This document shows positions 31,481-40,243 of a stretch of DNA of 64,000 nucleotides, one piece after another (position 1 is the first letter of the stretch; each line of letters begins with the position of its first letter). The notes under the pieces were generated by a model. It ran no database searches. It was given only the letters and a program-made list of their open reading frames with translations, and was not told the origin of the DNA. The stretch covers positions 248,001-312,000 of the forward strand of contig NZ_BQYM01000002.1 in NCBI RefSeq assembly GCF_026008515.1, read 5' to 3'. This DNA is from Hoyosella levis. GTDB lineage: Bacteria > Actinomycetota > Actinomycetes > Mycobacteriales > Mycobacteriaceae. A program made the translations under genes and the position numbers.

Positions 31481-32695
31481 GTGAGTGCGAGAAGTCGCAG
31501 GCTATTCACCAGCGAATCAGTGACCGAGGGTCACCCTGACAAGATTTGCGACGCCATCAGCGATTCCATCCTCGATGCGATCCTCAAGGAGGATCCCCGA
31601 GCACGCGTCGCGGTCGAGACACTGGTCACCACTGGCCAGGTGCATGTCGCCGGCGAGGTGAGCACCCGTGCCTACGCGGACATCCCCACGATCGTGCGCG
31701 AGCGTGTTCTCGAGATCGGCTATGACTCCTCCTCCAAGGGATTCGACGGCAACTCCTGCGGCGTGAACATCGCGATCGGCGCCCAGTCCCCCGAGATCGC
31801 CCAGGGCGTCGACAACGCCTACGAATCGCGCGTCGAGGGCCTCAGCGAGGACGACCTCGATCGCCAGGGCGCCGGAGACCAGGGCCTGATGTTCGGGTAC
31901 GCCTGCCTCGATACCCCCGAGCTCATGCCACTTCCTATCGCGCTGGCGCACCGCCTCGCTCGCAGGCTCACGGAGGTCCGCAAGTCCGGCATCCTTCCCT
32001 ACCTCCGGCCCGACGGCAAGACGCAGGTCACCATCGAGTACGACGGCGAGAAGCCCGTCCGGCTCGATACCGTCGTCGTTTCCACCCAGCACGCCGCGGA
32101 CATCGACCTCGACAACCTGCTCACCCCCGATATCCGCAATCATGTGGTCAACGCGGTTCTCGCGGAGATCGATGTGCCCAGCCTCGACACCTCCGAGGTG
32201 CGGCTGCTCGTCAACCCCACGGGACGATTCGTGGTTGGTGGACCGATGGGAGATGCCGGCCTGACCGGGCGCAAGATCATCGTCGACACCTACGGCGGCA
32301 TGTCCCGGCACGGTGGTGGCGCCTTCTCCGGCAAGGACCCCTCGAAGGTGGACCGCTCAGCGGCATACGCCATGCGCTGGGTAGCCAAGAACGCGGTCGC
32401 CGCGGGCCTCGCCGAGCGGATCGAGGTGCAGGTCGCCTACGCCATTGGCAAGGCTGCCCCCGTCGGATTGTTCGTCGAGACATTCGGGACCGAGAAGGTC
32501 GACCCCGTCATCATCCAGGACGCGATCACCGAGGTGTTCGACCTCCGGCCAGCCGCGATCATCCGGGATCTTGACCTGCTGCGCCCCATCTACGCGAAGA
32601 CCGCCGCATACGGCCACTTCGGGCGCACTGATATCGATCTGCCGTGGGAGCAGACCGATCGGGTCGAGGAGCTTCGCAAGGCCGCGGGCCTCTAG
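31481..32695 (+). CDS. metK: S-adenosylmethionine synthetase
   Basis: A 404-residue methionine adenosyltransferase. Signatures are [20 protein letters not shown] at the N-terminus, [12 protein letters not shown], and the P-loop-like [19 protein letters not shown]. It makes SAM from ATP and methionine. The GTG lies in a 148-base gap after coaBC with AGAGGG upstream; I see no recognisable SAM riboswitch there. priA follows with a 40-base gap. Confidence 0.97.
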   Translation: MSARSRRLFTSESVTEGHPDKICDAISDSILDAILKEDPRARVAVETLVTTGQVHVAGEVSTRAYADIPTIVRERVLEIGYDSSSKGFDGNSCGVNIAIGAQSPEIAQGVDNAYESRVEGLSEDDLDRQGAGDQGLMFGYACLDTPELMPLPIALAHRLARRLTEVRKSGILPYLRPDGKTQVTIEYDGEKPVRLDTVVVSTQHAADIDLDNLLTPDIRNHVVNAVLAEIDVPSLDTSEVRLLVNPTGRFVVGGPMGDAGLTGRKIIVDTYGGMSRHGGGAFSGKDPSKVDRSAAYAMRWVAKNAVAAGLAERIEVQVAYAIGKAAPVGLFVETFGTEKVDPVIIQDAITEVFDLRPAAIIRDLDLLRPIYAKTAAYGHFGRTDIDLPWEQTDRVEELRKAAGL

Positions 32696-32735
32696 GCCCG
32701 AGCGATCAGGATACGGGGGAGACGGAGGCCACCAA

Positions 32736-34736
32736 CTGGAGCGACAGGCCGCGGCCGCGCTGCCGATCGCGCAGGTGCTGCCGCTTCTCGAGGTTCCCCA
32801 TCTCGACCGCGAGTTCGACTACCTCGTGCCCGCGGAGCTTGACGCGCACGCGCAACCTGGAGTGCGCGTGCGCGTTCGCTTCTCCGGCCGCCTTGTCGAC
32901 GGATTCATCCTGGCCCGCATCGAGCAGAGCACGCACGAGGGCAAGCTCACCTGGCTGAACAAGGTCGTCTCGCCCGTTCCGGTCCTGCCCCCGGACCTGC
33001 TGGCGCTCGTCGAGCGCGTGGCGCGCCGCAATGCCGGGACACGGGCCGATGTGCTGCGGCTCGCCATTCCGCCCCGGCATGCCCGGGCCGAGAACGAGGA
33101 TCCACCGGCGAGCGTCAAGGCGGCGATCCCCGAGCCGCCCGTCGGCGCGTGGCAACGCTACGAGCACGCCGACTCCTACCTCGCGGCGCTCGCCGCCCAC
33201 CAGCCCGCGCGCGCCGTATGGAACCCTGTCCCCGGCGAGCAATGGTGGACGCGCCTCGCGGAGGCCGCTGCCACCGCTGCTGCCGCAGGCAGCGGAGTGA
33301 TCGTCATCGTGCCGGACCAGAACGACCTTGATCGCGTCGGCGCGGCGTGCACGACGGTCATCGGTGACGAGCATGTGGCCATACTGGCGGCGGGGCTGGG
33401 CCCCACCGAGCGGTATCGGCGCTGGCTAGCCGTCCTCCGCGGCGACCGGCGCGTGGTGGTCGGTACCCGCAGCGCCATCTTCGCTCCCATCCACGACCTC
33501 GGCCTGATCATCCTGTGGGACGACGGCGATGATTCGCTCTGGGAACCGCGTTCCCCCTACCCGCACTCGCGTGATGTCGCCGTGCATCGGGCGCACCTCG
33601 CTGGCGCTGGCCTTCTGCTCGGGTCGTTCTCCCGGACCTGCGAGGCGCAGTTGCTGGTCGAGACAGGCTGGGCGCATGCCCTCGTCGCCCCCCGCGAGGC
33701 GGTGCGCCGCGCCGCGCCGCGGGTGGTGGCGCGGGCCGATAGCGATATCGCGCTGGAGCGGGATCCGGCCGCGCGGGCGGCGCGCATCCCAGCTTTCGCC
33801 TTCCAGGCAGCCCGCGCCGCGCTCGACCGGGGCGAGCCGGTGCTCATCCAGGTGCCACGTCGCGGCTACCTTCCGGCCGTGGCCTGCCAGGATTGCCGGG
33901 ACCAGCTGCGCTGCCGTCGCTGCGCGGGCCCGATGGAGCTCCGGCAGCGCGACGGGGCCTACTCCTGCCGCTGGTGCGGCACGGCCGAGCAGCAACCACG
34001 CTGCAGGCGCTGCGGGTCAGTGAAGGTGCGCGCCACCGTGATCGGCGCGAAGCGAACGGCGGAGGAGCTCGGGCGCGCGTTTCCCGGTGTCGCCGTGATC
34101 ACCTCGACCGGCGGGGAGGGCGCGCCGGAGGTGGGCCCTGGCGCGGCACTGGTCATCAGCACGCCAGGGGTGGAGCCTCCCGCCACCGATGGCTACGGTG
34201 CCATCCTCCTGCTTGATGGGTGGCTGCTGCTCGGCCTCGCGGACCTGCGCGCCGGCGAGATCGCGCTGCGCAAGTGGATGGCGGCGGTAGCGCTCGCCCG
34301 CCCCGCCTCGATGGGCGGCGTGGCCGCGGTGATGGCGGATCCCGAGAATGCCGTGGTGCAGGCGATGGTGCGGTGGGATCCCGGTGGTTTCGCGGCGGAG
34401 GAGCTGCGAAGCCGCGCCGAGGTCGGTTTCCCGCCGGCGGTGCGGATGGCGGTGATCGATGGCACGCATGCCGCGGTATCGGCGTTCCTCGCGGCGATGC
34501 AGATGCCGGAGGGCGCCGAGGTCCTGGGGCCCGTGCCGCTGCCGTGGACGGCGCGCCCGCCGGTGATCGGCGAATCGGTGCGCGAGGAGGGAGATGTCGA
34601 GCGCATCCTGGTGCGGGTTCCGCGGACGAGGGGGGCGGAGCTTTCCGATGCGCTGCGGGCGGCGCAGGCGGTGTGCAGCTCGCGGCGGGAGACGTCTGCG
34701 GTGCGGGTGCAGATCGACCCCTTGAACATCGGCTAG
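32736..34736 (+). CDS. priA: Primosomal protein N' (PriA), ATPase-degenerate actinobacterial type
   Basis: A 666-residue PriA-like protein. The N-terminal 3'-DNA-binding domain (VPHLDREFDYLVPAEL) and four CXXC zinc-binding pairs (CQDC, CRRC, CRWC, CRRC around 33889-34017) are intact. The helicase motifs are degraded: the Walker A position reads PVPGEQWW and the DEAH box reads LWDDGDDS, as in other actinobacterial PriA, so helicase activity is doubtful. The start is odd: no ATG, GTG or TTG lies in frame between the metK stop and 32775. The best site is CTG at 32736, with GGAGG 7 bases upstream (32724-32728). GTG at 32775 would remove residues conserved in homologues and lacks a ribosome binding site. 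Confidence 0.85.
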   Translation: MERQAAAALPIAQVLPLLEVPHLDREFDYLVPAELDAHAQPGVRVRVRFSGRLVDGFILARIEQSTHEGKLTWLNKVVSPVPVLPPDLLALVERVARRNAGTRADVLRLAIPPRHARAENEDPPASVKAAIPEPPVGAWQRYEHADSYLAALAAHQPARAVWNPVPGEQWWTRLAEAAATAAAAGSGVIVIVPDQNDLDRVGAACTTVIGDEHVAILAAGLGPTERYRRWLAVLRGDRRVVVGTRSAIFAPIHDLGLIILWDDGDDSLWEPRSPYPHSRDVAVHRAHLAGAGLLLGSFSRTCEAQLLVETGWAHALVAPREAVRRAAPRVVARADSDIALERDPAARAARIPAFAFQAARAALDRGEPVLIQVPRRGYLPAVACQDCRDQLRCRRCAGPMELRQRDGAYSCRWCGTAEQQPRCRRCGSVKVRATVIGAKRTAEELGRAFPGVAVITSTGGEGAPEVGPGAALVISTPGVEPPATDGYGAILLLDGWLLLGLADLRAGEIALRKWMAAVALARPASMGGVAAVMADPENAVVQAMVRWDPGGFAAEELRSRAEVGFPPAVRMAVIDGTHAAVSAFLAAMQMPEGAEVLGPVPLPWTARPPVIGESVREEGDVERILVRVPRTRGAELSDALRAAQAVCSSRRETSAVRVQIDPLNIG

Positions 34737-34756
34737 CGGCACTCTGGAGCGTGCCG
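34737..34756 (+). terminator. Short hairpin after priA
   Basis: CGGCAC and GTGCCG form a 6-bp stem with an 8-base loop starting at the base after the priA stop. It may help end transcription before the padR promoter. The stem is weak and has no T-run. Confidence 0.3.
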
Positions 34757-34793
34757 ATCCTCGAGGGACGGGATGTCCGAACGGTATCGGCTA

Positions 34794-34841
34794 TTGATTA
34801 ATGACCGGTCACGATATATCGTGAGTGTAACGACATATCGA
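34794..34841 (+). promoter_or_regulatory. padR promoter with overlapping operators
   Basis: TTGATT (34794-34799) and TATCGT (34817-34822) are spaced by 17 bases and could be the -35 and -10. The perfect palindrome ACGATATATCGT (34811-34822) covers the -10, and a second imperfect copy ACGACATATCGA lies at 34830-34841, one or two helical turns away (19 bases centre to centre). PadR regulators bind such AT-rich dyads, so autorepression is likely. Confidence 0.65.
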
Positions 34842-34853
34842 AGGGAACTTTTC

Positions 34854-35438
34854 ATGCGCCACGAGCACCGCAACTCCACCCACAGGGGATCGCGCCACCC
34901 GCGCCGCCAGGACCGCCCCCCGGGCCTCCATATCGAGGGCTTCCAGCGCGGCCAGGGACTCATCCGCATCGGCGTGCCGGCACGCAAGGACCGCAATCGC
35001 CGCGGCGACGTCCGCGCTGCCATGCTCCTGCTCCTCGCCGAGCAGCCGATGCACGGCTACCAGCTCATCCAGGAGATCGAGACCCGCAGCGAAGGGGCAT
35101 GGAAGCCCAGTCCCGGCTCCATCTACCCCGCGCTCGCCCAGCTCGAGGATGAGGGAATCGTCCAGATCGACAAGATCAGCGGACGCAAGACAGCCAGCCT
35201 CACTCCGAAGGGCAACACCTATATCGACGACAACCGCGCCACCCTCGGCGACCCGTTCGCCCTGGACACGACCCCCGCCGGCAGCAGTGGCCGCGAGATC
35301 CGCCAGCTCGCGAGGCTGCTCGGCGCCGCTGCCGGTCAGGTCGCCGCGGTGGGCACGCCCGCCCAGCGCGATGAGGCAGCGCAGATCCTCACCGACGCCC
35401 GCAAGAAGCTCTACCGCATGCTCGCCGGCGAGGAGTAG
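34854..35438 (+). CDS. PadR family transcriptional regulator
   Basis: A 194-residue winged-helix regulator. Residues ~53-125 are the PadR domain with MHGYQLIQEI and the recognition region PSPGSIYPALAQLEDEG; the C-terminal helices (125-194) should mediate dimerisation. The first ~50 residues form an unusual basic, His/Arg-rich extension. The ATG at 34854 has GAAGGGAA upstream; the codon at 34773 would place the operator inside the gene. Members repress efflux pumps or stress genes and release DNA on binding small ligands. Here no target gene sits beside it, so apart from autoregulation its regulon is unknown. Confidence 0.9.
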   Translation: MRHEHRNSTHRGSRHPRRQDRPPGLHIEGFQRGQGLIRIGVPARKDRNRRGDVRAAMLLLLAEQPMHGYQLIQEIETRSEGAWKPSPGSIYPALAQLEDEGIVQIDKISGRKTASLTPKGNTYIDDNRATLGDPFALDTTPAGSSGREIRQLARLLGAAAGQVAAVGTPAQRDEAAQILTDARKKLYRMLAGEE

Positions 35439-35504
35439 CGGGCCGGAGCTGGGTCGGCTGCCTCGGTGACAGCCGGGCCCGCCCGCCAAGCCGGGCCCAG
35501 ACGC

Positions 35505-35574
35505 CAAACGCGATAGAAGCTGCAGCCAACACGGCGTGTCTCACCGGCGTGCCGGGCAGCTTCTATCGCGTTTG
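35505..35574. repeat. 19-bp inverted repeat, member of the CAAACGCGATAGAA family
   Basis: The arm CAAACGCGATAGAAGCTGC (35505-35523) is exactly complementary to 35556-35574, with a 32-base spacer. It fills the convergent gap between padR and fadB. The same core (CAAACGCGATAGAA and its complement) recurs at 44270-44319, so this is a dispersed repeat family that may act as a bidirectional terminator. Confidence 0.8.
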
Positions 35575-35597
35575 CGATGAGTGCGCGCGCAGCGAAG

Positions 35598-37706
35598 CTA
35601 CAGGCTCGCGACGCCTGGCTCGAGGAAGCGCTTGCCGTTGACGGCCTCGGAGGTGCCGGTGCGATCGAGGTACGGGGTGATGCCGCCGTTCCAGAACGCG
35701 AAGCCGCCACCGAGGATCATGCACAGGTCGATGTCCTGGGCGGCCGCCACGACGTTCTCGTCGAGCATCAGCTGGACCTCCTCGGCGAAGGCGCGGCGTG
35801 TCCGGTCAAGGACCTGCTCCGCGGTCGAGGGGCTGTCGCCCTGGGGCCAGAGGTCCGCGACCTGCGGATCGACTACCTGCTTGCCGCTCTCGTCGTTGGC
35901 CCAGATGGACTTGAGGCCGGCGTCGACGATGGCGCGCAGGCCGGGGGAGTCCTTGAACCGGTCGGGCGCGTACTCGGAGAGGGTCTCGCCGGTGTGCAGC
36001 GCAACGGCGGGACCGACCAGCCCGAGCAGGGCGAAGGGCTTCATGGGCATGCCAAGCTCGGTGATGGCGACGTCTGCCACATCGAAGGGGGTGCCTTCGT
36101 CGACGGCATTCATGACCTCGCCGAGGGTGCGGATGAGCAGCCGGTTGAACACGAACCCGGGCAGGTCAGCGACGAGCACCGCGGACTTCTTCAGCGACTT
36201 GGCGGTCGCGAACGCGGTAGCCAGTGTCACGTCGTCGGTCTTGTCGCCCTTGATGATCTCGAGCAGGGGCAGCACGGCGACGGGGTTGAAGAAGTGGAAC
36301 CCGACAACACGCTCGGGATGCTTGAGCTCGGCGGCCATCTGGGTGATCGAGAGCGACGAGGTGTTCGTCGCGAGGATGGTGTCCTCGGCGATGTGGTCCT
36401 CGAGCTCGGCGAAGATCTTCTTCTTCAGGTCGAGGTTCTCGAAAACGGCCTCGATGACGAAGCTGGTGCGCGCGAACGCCGCCTTGTCGAGCGAGCCGGT
36501 GACCAGCGCCTTGAGCCGGTTGGCGGCGTCGGGGGAGAGGCGCCCCTTGCCCTGCAGCTTGTCGATCTCGCCGTGGACGTATTCCAGCCCCTTGTCGATG
36601 CGCTCCTGGTCGATGTCGGTCATGATGACCGGGACCTTGAGCTGGCGGGCGAACAGCAGGGCGAGCTGGGAGGCCATGAGGCCGGCGCCAATGATGCCCA
36701 CGCCGGTGATGGGCCGGGCGAGGGACTTGTCGGGCGCCCCGGCGGGCCGCTTCGCACGGCGCTGCACGAGGTCGAAGGCGTAGAGCCCGGCCCGCAGCTC
36801 GTCGCTCATGATGAGGTCAGCAAGAGCCTCATCCTCCGCAGCGAATCCCTTCGCGAGCGAGTCGGGATCGTTGATGTCGGTGTCCTTGGCAAGCGCGAGA
36901 AGCTCGAGCGCGCGAGCAGGTCCGGGGGCGAATCCCTTGGTCTTGGCGTCGACGAACTTGGTGGCGCGAGCGAGGGCTTCGTCCCAGCCCTGGCCACGGT
37001 CGATCTCGGGACGCTCGGGGGTCGTCTCGCCGTTGATGACGGAGGCGGCCCAGCGCAGCGACTGCTCGATGAAATCGGCGGAGTCGAGCACCTCGTCGAA
37101 GATGCCGAGCCCGGCGGCCTGCTCGGGCTTGAGCATCTTGTTGTTGCTCAGCGCGTTCTCGAGGATCACGGTGACCGCGTTGGCGGGCCCGATGATGTTG
37201 GGCAGCAACTGCGTGCCGCCCCAGCCGGGCACGAGGCCGAGGAAGCACTCGGGCAGCGCGATGGCCGCGGCGCTGCGGGAGACGGTGCGGTAGTGGCAGG
37301 CGAGCGATACCTCGAGTCCACCGCCCATGACGGCGCCGTTGACGAACGCGAATGTCGGGATCGTCGCGTCGCGGAGGCGCTTGAACACCTTGTGGCCGAG
37401 CTGCCCCATCTCGAGGGCGAGGCTGCGGTCGGTGATGGTGGGAACGCCCTTGAGGTCGGCGCCGACAGCAAAGATGAAGGGCTTGCCGGTGATCGCGATC
37501 GCGGTGGGGCTCGCGTCGAAAGCGGTGTCGAGAGCGGCGTCGAGCTCGGCGAGGCCGGTGGGTCCGAAGGTGGACGGCTTGGTGTGATCAAACCCGTTGT
37601 CGAGGGTGATCAGCGCGACCTTGCCGGAGACGCCGGGGACGTCGATGAGGTTGGTGTAGGCGTGGGTGACGACTTCGTCGGAAAATGCGGAGGCGAGATC
37701 AGTCAT
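35598..37706 (-). CDS. fadB: Fatty-acid oxidation complex: enoyl-CoA hydratase / 3-hydroxyacyl-CoA dehydrogenase
   Basis: A 702-residue multifunctional beta-oxidation protein. The N-terminal crotonase domain contains FIFAVGADLKGVPTI and the glutamate region ALPECFLGLVPGWGGTQLLP. The NAD-binding 3-hydroxyacyl-CoA dehydrogenase domain opens VGIIGAGLMASQLALLFA and includes NTSSLSITQMA and GFHFFNPVAVLPLLEII; two C-terminal helical domains follow (PGFVFNRLL). It hydrates enoyl-CoA and oxidises the 3-hydroxy product. Encoded 6 bases after fadA on the minus strand, with GGAGAGAAGG upstream, it forms the trifunctional system with that thiolase. Confidence 0.95.
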   Translation of the reverse strand: MTDLASAFSDEVVTHAYTNLIDVPGVSGKVALITLDNGFDHTKPSTFGPTGLAELDAALDTAFDASPTAIAITGKPFIFAVGADLKGVPTITDRSLALEMGQLGHKVFKRLRDATIPTFAFVNGAVMGGGLEVSLACHYRTVSRSAAAIALPECFLGLVPGWGGTQLLPNIIGPANAVTVILENALSNNKMLKPEQAAGLGIFDEVLDSADFIEQSLRWAASVINGETTPERPEIDRGQGWDEALARATKFVDAKTKGFAPGPARALELLALAKDTDINDPDSLAKGFAAEDEALADLIMSDELRAGLYAFDLVQRRAKRPAGAPDKSLARPITGVGIIGAGLMASQLALLFARQLKVPVIMTDIDQERIDKGLEYVHGEIDKLQGKGRLSPDAANRLKALVTGSLDKAAFARTSFVIEAVFENLDLKKKIFAELEDHIAEDTILATNTSSLSITQMAAELKHPERVVGFHFFNPVAVLPLLEIIKGDKTDDVTLATAFATAKSLKKSAVLVADLPGFVFNRLLIRTLGEVMNAVDEGTPFDVADVAITELGMPMKPFALLGLVGPAVALHTGETLSEYAPDRFKDSPGLRAIVDAGLKSIWANDESGKQVVDPQVADLWPQGDSPSTAEQVLDRTRRAFAEEVQLMLDENVVAAAQDIDLCMILGGGFAFWNGGITPYLDRTGTSEAVNGKRFLEPGVASL

Positions 37707-37712
37707 GCGTGG

Positions 37713-38924
37713 TTATGCCTTCTCTCCGGTGTAGTTGGGGTTCTCCCAGATGACGCTGCCGCCCATGCCCATGCCGATGCACATCGTGGTCAGGCCATAG
37801 CGCACATCGGTGCGTTCCTTGAACTGGTTGCTGAGCTGCGTCATCAGGCGCACGCCCGAGGACGCGAGGGGGTGGCCGCACGCGATGGCGCCGCCCCAGG
37901 GGTTGACGCGCGAATCGTCGTCGGCGATGCCGAAGTGCTCGAGGAAGGCGAGCACCTGCACGGCGAAGGCCTCGTTGATCTCGAACAGCCCGATGTCGTT
38001 GATGGTCAGGCCGGTGCGGTCGAGCAGCTTCTCGGTGGCGGGAACGGGACCGATGCCCATGACGGCGGGATCGACGCCCTTGAAGGAGAAGCCGACCATG
38101 CGCATGCCGATGGGCAGGCCAAGCTCGGTGGCGGTGTCCTCGCCGGCGATGATCGCGGCGGTAGCGCCGTCGTTGAGGCCCGCGGCATTGCCCGCGGTGA
38201 TGCGGCCACCGGTGCGGAACGGCGTCTTGAGGCTGGCGAGATCCTCGAGGGTGGTCGAGGGGCGGGGCGGCTCGTCAGCGGTGGCGTAGCCCCAGCCGGT
38301 CTCGGCGTGGCGGGTGGCGATCGGAACGAGGGTCTGGGCGATCTTGCCGGCGGCGCGCGCGGCCTCGTACTTCTGCTGGCTGCTGATGGCGTAGGCGTCG
38401 GTGCGGTCCTTGGTGATGGTCGGGAACCGGTCGTGCAGGTTCTCGGCGGTGTTGCCCATCACGAGGGCGCTCGGGTCGACGAGCTTGTCCGCGAGGAAGC
38501 GGGGGTTGGGGTCCACGCCCTCGCCCATGGGGTGGCGGCCCATGTGCTCCACGCCGCCAGCGATGGCGAGGTCGTACTGGCCGAACCCGATCGCGCCCGC
38601 CGTGGTGGTGACGGAGGTCATCGCGCCCGCGCACATGCGGTCGATGGAGTAGCCAGGCACGGTCTCGGGAAGGCCAGCGAGGATGGCGGCGGAGCGGCCG
38701 ATGGTGAGGCCCTGGTCGCCGGTCTGGGTGGTCGCGGCGATCGCCACGTCGTCGATGCGGTCGGTGGGCATCTGGGGATTGCGGCGCACGAGCTCGCGGA
38801 TGCAGTTGACGATCAGGTCATCGGCACGGGTCTCGGCGTAGATGCCCTTCTTGCCTGCGCGCCCGAAAGGCGTACGGATGCCGTCGACGAAGACGACGCT
38901 CCGGTAATTGGTGGTGGATGCCAC
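37713..38924 (-). CDS. fadA: Acetyl-CoA C-acyltransferase (beta-ketothiolase)
   Basis: A 403-residue thiolase. The acyl-accepting cysteine is in SIDRMCAGAMTS, and the C-terminal His and Cys are in NPWGGAIACGHPLASSG and TTMCIGMGMGG. It cleaves 3-ketoacyl-CoA in beta-oxidation together with FadB. The GTG ending at 38924 has AGGAGGA upstream and starts ASTTNYRSVVFVDGIRTPFG; the longer open frame to 39233 crosses into the lipase gene and is rejected. fadA-fadB order matches the mycobacterial Rv0859-Rv0860 pair as I recall. Confidence 0.95.
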   Translation of the reverse strand: MASTTNYRSVVFVDGIRTPFGRAGKKGIYAETRADDLIVNCIRELVRRNPQMPTDRIDDVAIAATTQTGDQGLTIGRSAAILAGLPETVPGYSIDRMCAGAMTSVTTTAGAIGFGQYDLAIAGGVEHMGRHPMGEGVDPNPRFLADKLVDPSALVMGNTAENLHDRFPTITKDRTDAYAISSQQKYEAARAAGKIAQTLVPIATRHAETGWGYATADEPPRPSTTLEDLASLKTPFRTGGRITAGNAAGLNDGATAAIIAGEDTATELGLPIGMRMVGFSFKGVDPAVMGIGPVPATEKLLDRTGLTINDIGLFEINEAFAVQVLAFLEHFGIADDDSRVNPWGGAIACGHPLASSGVRLMTQLSNQFKERTDVRYGLTTMCIGMGMGGSVIWENPNYTGEKA

Positions 38925-39116
38925 GCGGTGTTCCTCCTGGTGGAGTTGGGCTATTGGCTGGAACATCCCCACTCTAGATCCCCGTCTGGAACCGTGGGCC
39001 GGGAGCCGGGTACCTGAATGCAGCAGTTTCGTTCGGCTCCGGTCCCAATTGTGCGTATTCTCGAATCCGTTTGCACCATGATTGCCCCCTTTTCGGTGGG
39101 CGGCTCGGAGGTTGGC

Positions 39117-40169
39117 ATGGGAATCGGGCACGCATACTGGCGGCAGTCCGCCATGATCACCGCTGCGATCATGGTCGCCCTTTCCGTGCTCGCCGCCCAG
39201 CAGGCCCCGGCCCAGCCAGTCCCAGCCCAGCAAGCCCCGGCCCAGCAGGAATCAACCCAGGAAGCGGCCAGCGCGGTCATGCCGACCGTGACGGGGCCCT
39301 TCCAGCCCACTCCCATTCTTGCCAAGCGCGCGGACAAGGCCAACCCGGGCCTCGCGCCGGAGGGAGCCAACGATTTCGCCTGCCGGCCTGGGGATCGGTC
39401 CCCCGTGCTGCTCGTGCACGGCACGGACGCCTCTGCCTATAGCGACTTCGCGTCGCTCGCGCCCCGGCTGCGCCTCGAGGGGTACTGCGTGTTCGCGCTC
39501 AACTATGGCGTTGGCGAGCCAGGGCTCGACCTGAGCCCCACGAGCGGGCATGATGTGCCAACCTACGGAACAGCGGACATCAGGAGCTCGGCAGCCGAGG
39601 TCGCCGATGCCGTCCAGCGGATCCAGCGCGCGACCGGAGCGAGCACCGTCGATCTGGTGGGATTCTCGCAGGGCGCCAATGTCGCCCGGTACTACACCAA
39701 CAAGCTCGGCGGCGCGCGGCACGTCGATGCGTGGATCGGCATCGCGACCCCCACCTATGGCAATGGCGCCTTCTCCACCATCACCGCGATCCCCGGCGCG
39801 CCGGAGCTGCTGGCCGAGGCGCTCGCCCCGGCCCTCGTCCAGCAGATCGAGGGGTCGGACTTCCTGCGCGAGCTCAACTCCCCGGTCGACACGGTCGCAG
39901 GGGTTTCCTACACCACGATCAACACCCGGCACGACGAGGTGATCCAGCCCCTGCAGAACGCGGCGCTGCGCGGACCGGGCGCGCGCGGCATCATCCTCCA
40001 GGACCTGTGCCCCCTCGACATGAGCGGGCACTTCCAGTTGCTCTACAACCTGACCGTTCACGACCTGGTGCTCGGCGCGCTCGATCCCCGGCACGAGCCG
40101 AGCGCCGCATGCCAGATGATGGCGCCCGGCGTGGGCCTGGTGGAGACCTTCGTCGCGAGCAACAGCTGA
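39117..40169 (+). CDS. Secreted lipase / alpha-beta hydrolase (lipase class 2)
   Basis: A 350-residue exported hydrolase. Residues ~10-30 are a hydrophobic signal segment, followed by a Gln/Pro/Ala-rich linker with 10-residue repeats. The hydrolase fold shows the oxyanion strand VLLVHGTDASAYSDF (98 onward), the nucleophile Ser184 in GFSQGANVARYY, an Asp in NTRHDEVI and a His in DMSGHFQLLYN. It resembles the lipase class 2/EstA family acting on lipids outside the cell. The ATG at 39117 is chosen for GGAGG 5 bases upstream; ATGs at 39018 and 39078 lack one. It is divergent from fadA, suggesting a lipid-use neighbourhood. Confidence 0.85.
   Translation: MGIGHAYWRQSAMITAAIMVALSVLAAQQAPAQPVPAQQAPAQQESTQEAASAVMPTVTGPFQPTPILAKRADKANPGLAPEGANDFACRPGDRSPVLLVHGTDASAYSDFASLAPRLRLEGYCVFALNYGVGEPGLDLSPTSGHDVPTYGTADIRSSAAEVADAVQRIQRATGASTVDLVGFSQGANVARYYTNKLGGARHVDAWIGIATPTYGNGAFSTITAIPGAPELLAEALAPALVQQIEGSDFLRELNSPVDTVAGVSYTTINTRHDEVIQPLQNAALRGPGARGIILQDLCPLDMSGHFQLLYNLTVHDLVLGALDPRHEPSAACQMMAPGVGLVETFVASNS
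39195..39254 (+). repeat. Two 30-bp direct repeats in the lipase linker
   Basis: Two nearly identical 30-base units (39195-39224 and 39225-39254), each beginning GCCCAGCA and containing GCCCCGGCCCAGC, encode AQQAPAQPVP and AQQAPAQQES. They extend the linker after the signal peptide and may vary in copy number. Confidence 0.75.
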
Positions 40170-40176
40170 GCGAAGT

Positions 40177-40205
40177 TCGCGGCCGGGCGCCAGATCAATA
40201 GACTG
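40177..40205 (+). promoter_or_regulatory. Possible fmt promoter
   Basis: TTCGCG (40177-40182) and TAGACT (40200-40205) are 17 bases apart in the 74-base gap between the lipase and fmt, giving a leader of about 30 bases with the AGAGGGAGA binding site. The -10 is good, the -35 poor. Confidence 0.35.
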
Positions 40206-40243
40206 GTCCAGTCGAACGACCATCCACCACCAGAGGGAGATCC

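Noticed and set aside
35577-39017. 1146-codon open frame on the plus strand opposite fadB and fadA
   Set aside because: It is the antisense shadow of two clear beta-oxidation genes in GC-rich DNA. Its translation is low-complexity Gly/Val/Glu-rich with no domain, and it has no ribosome binding site.
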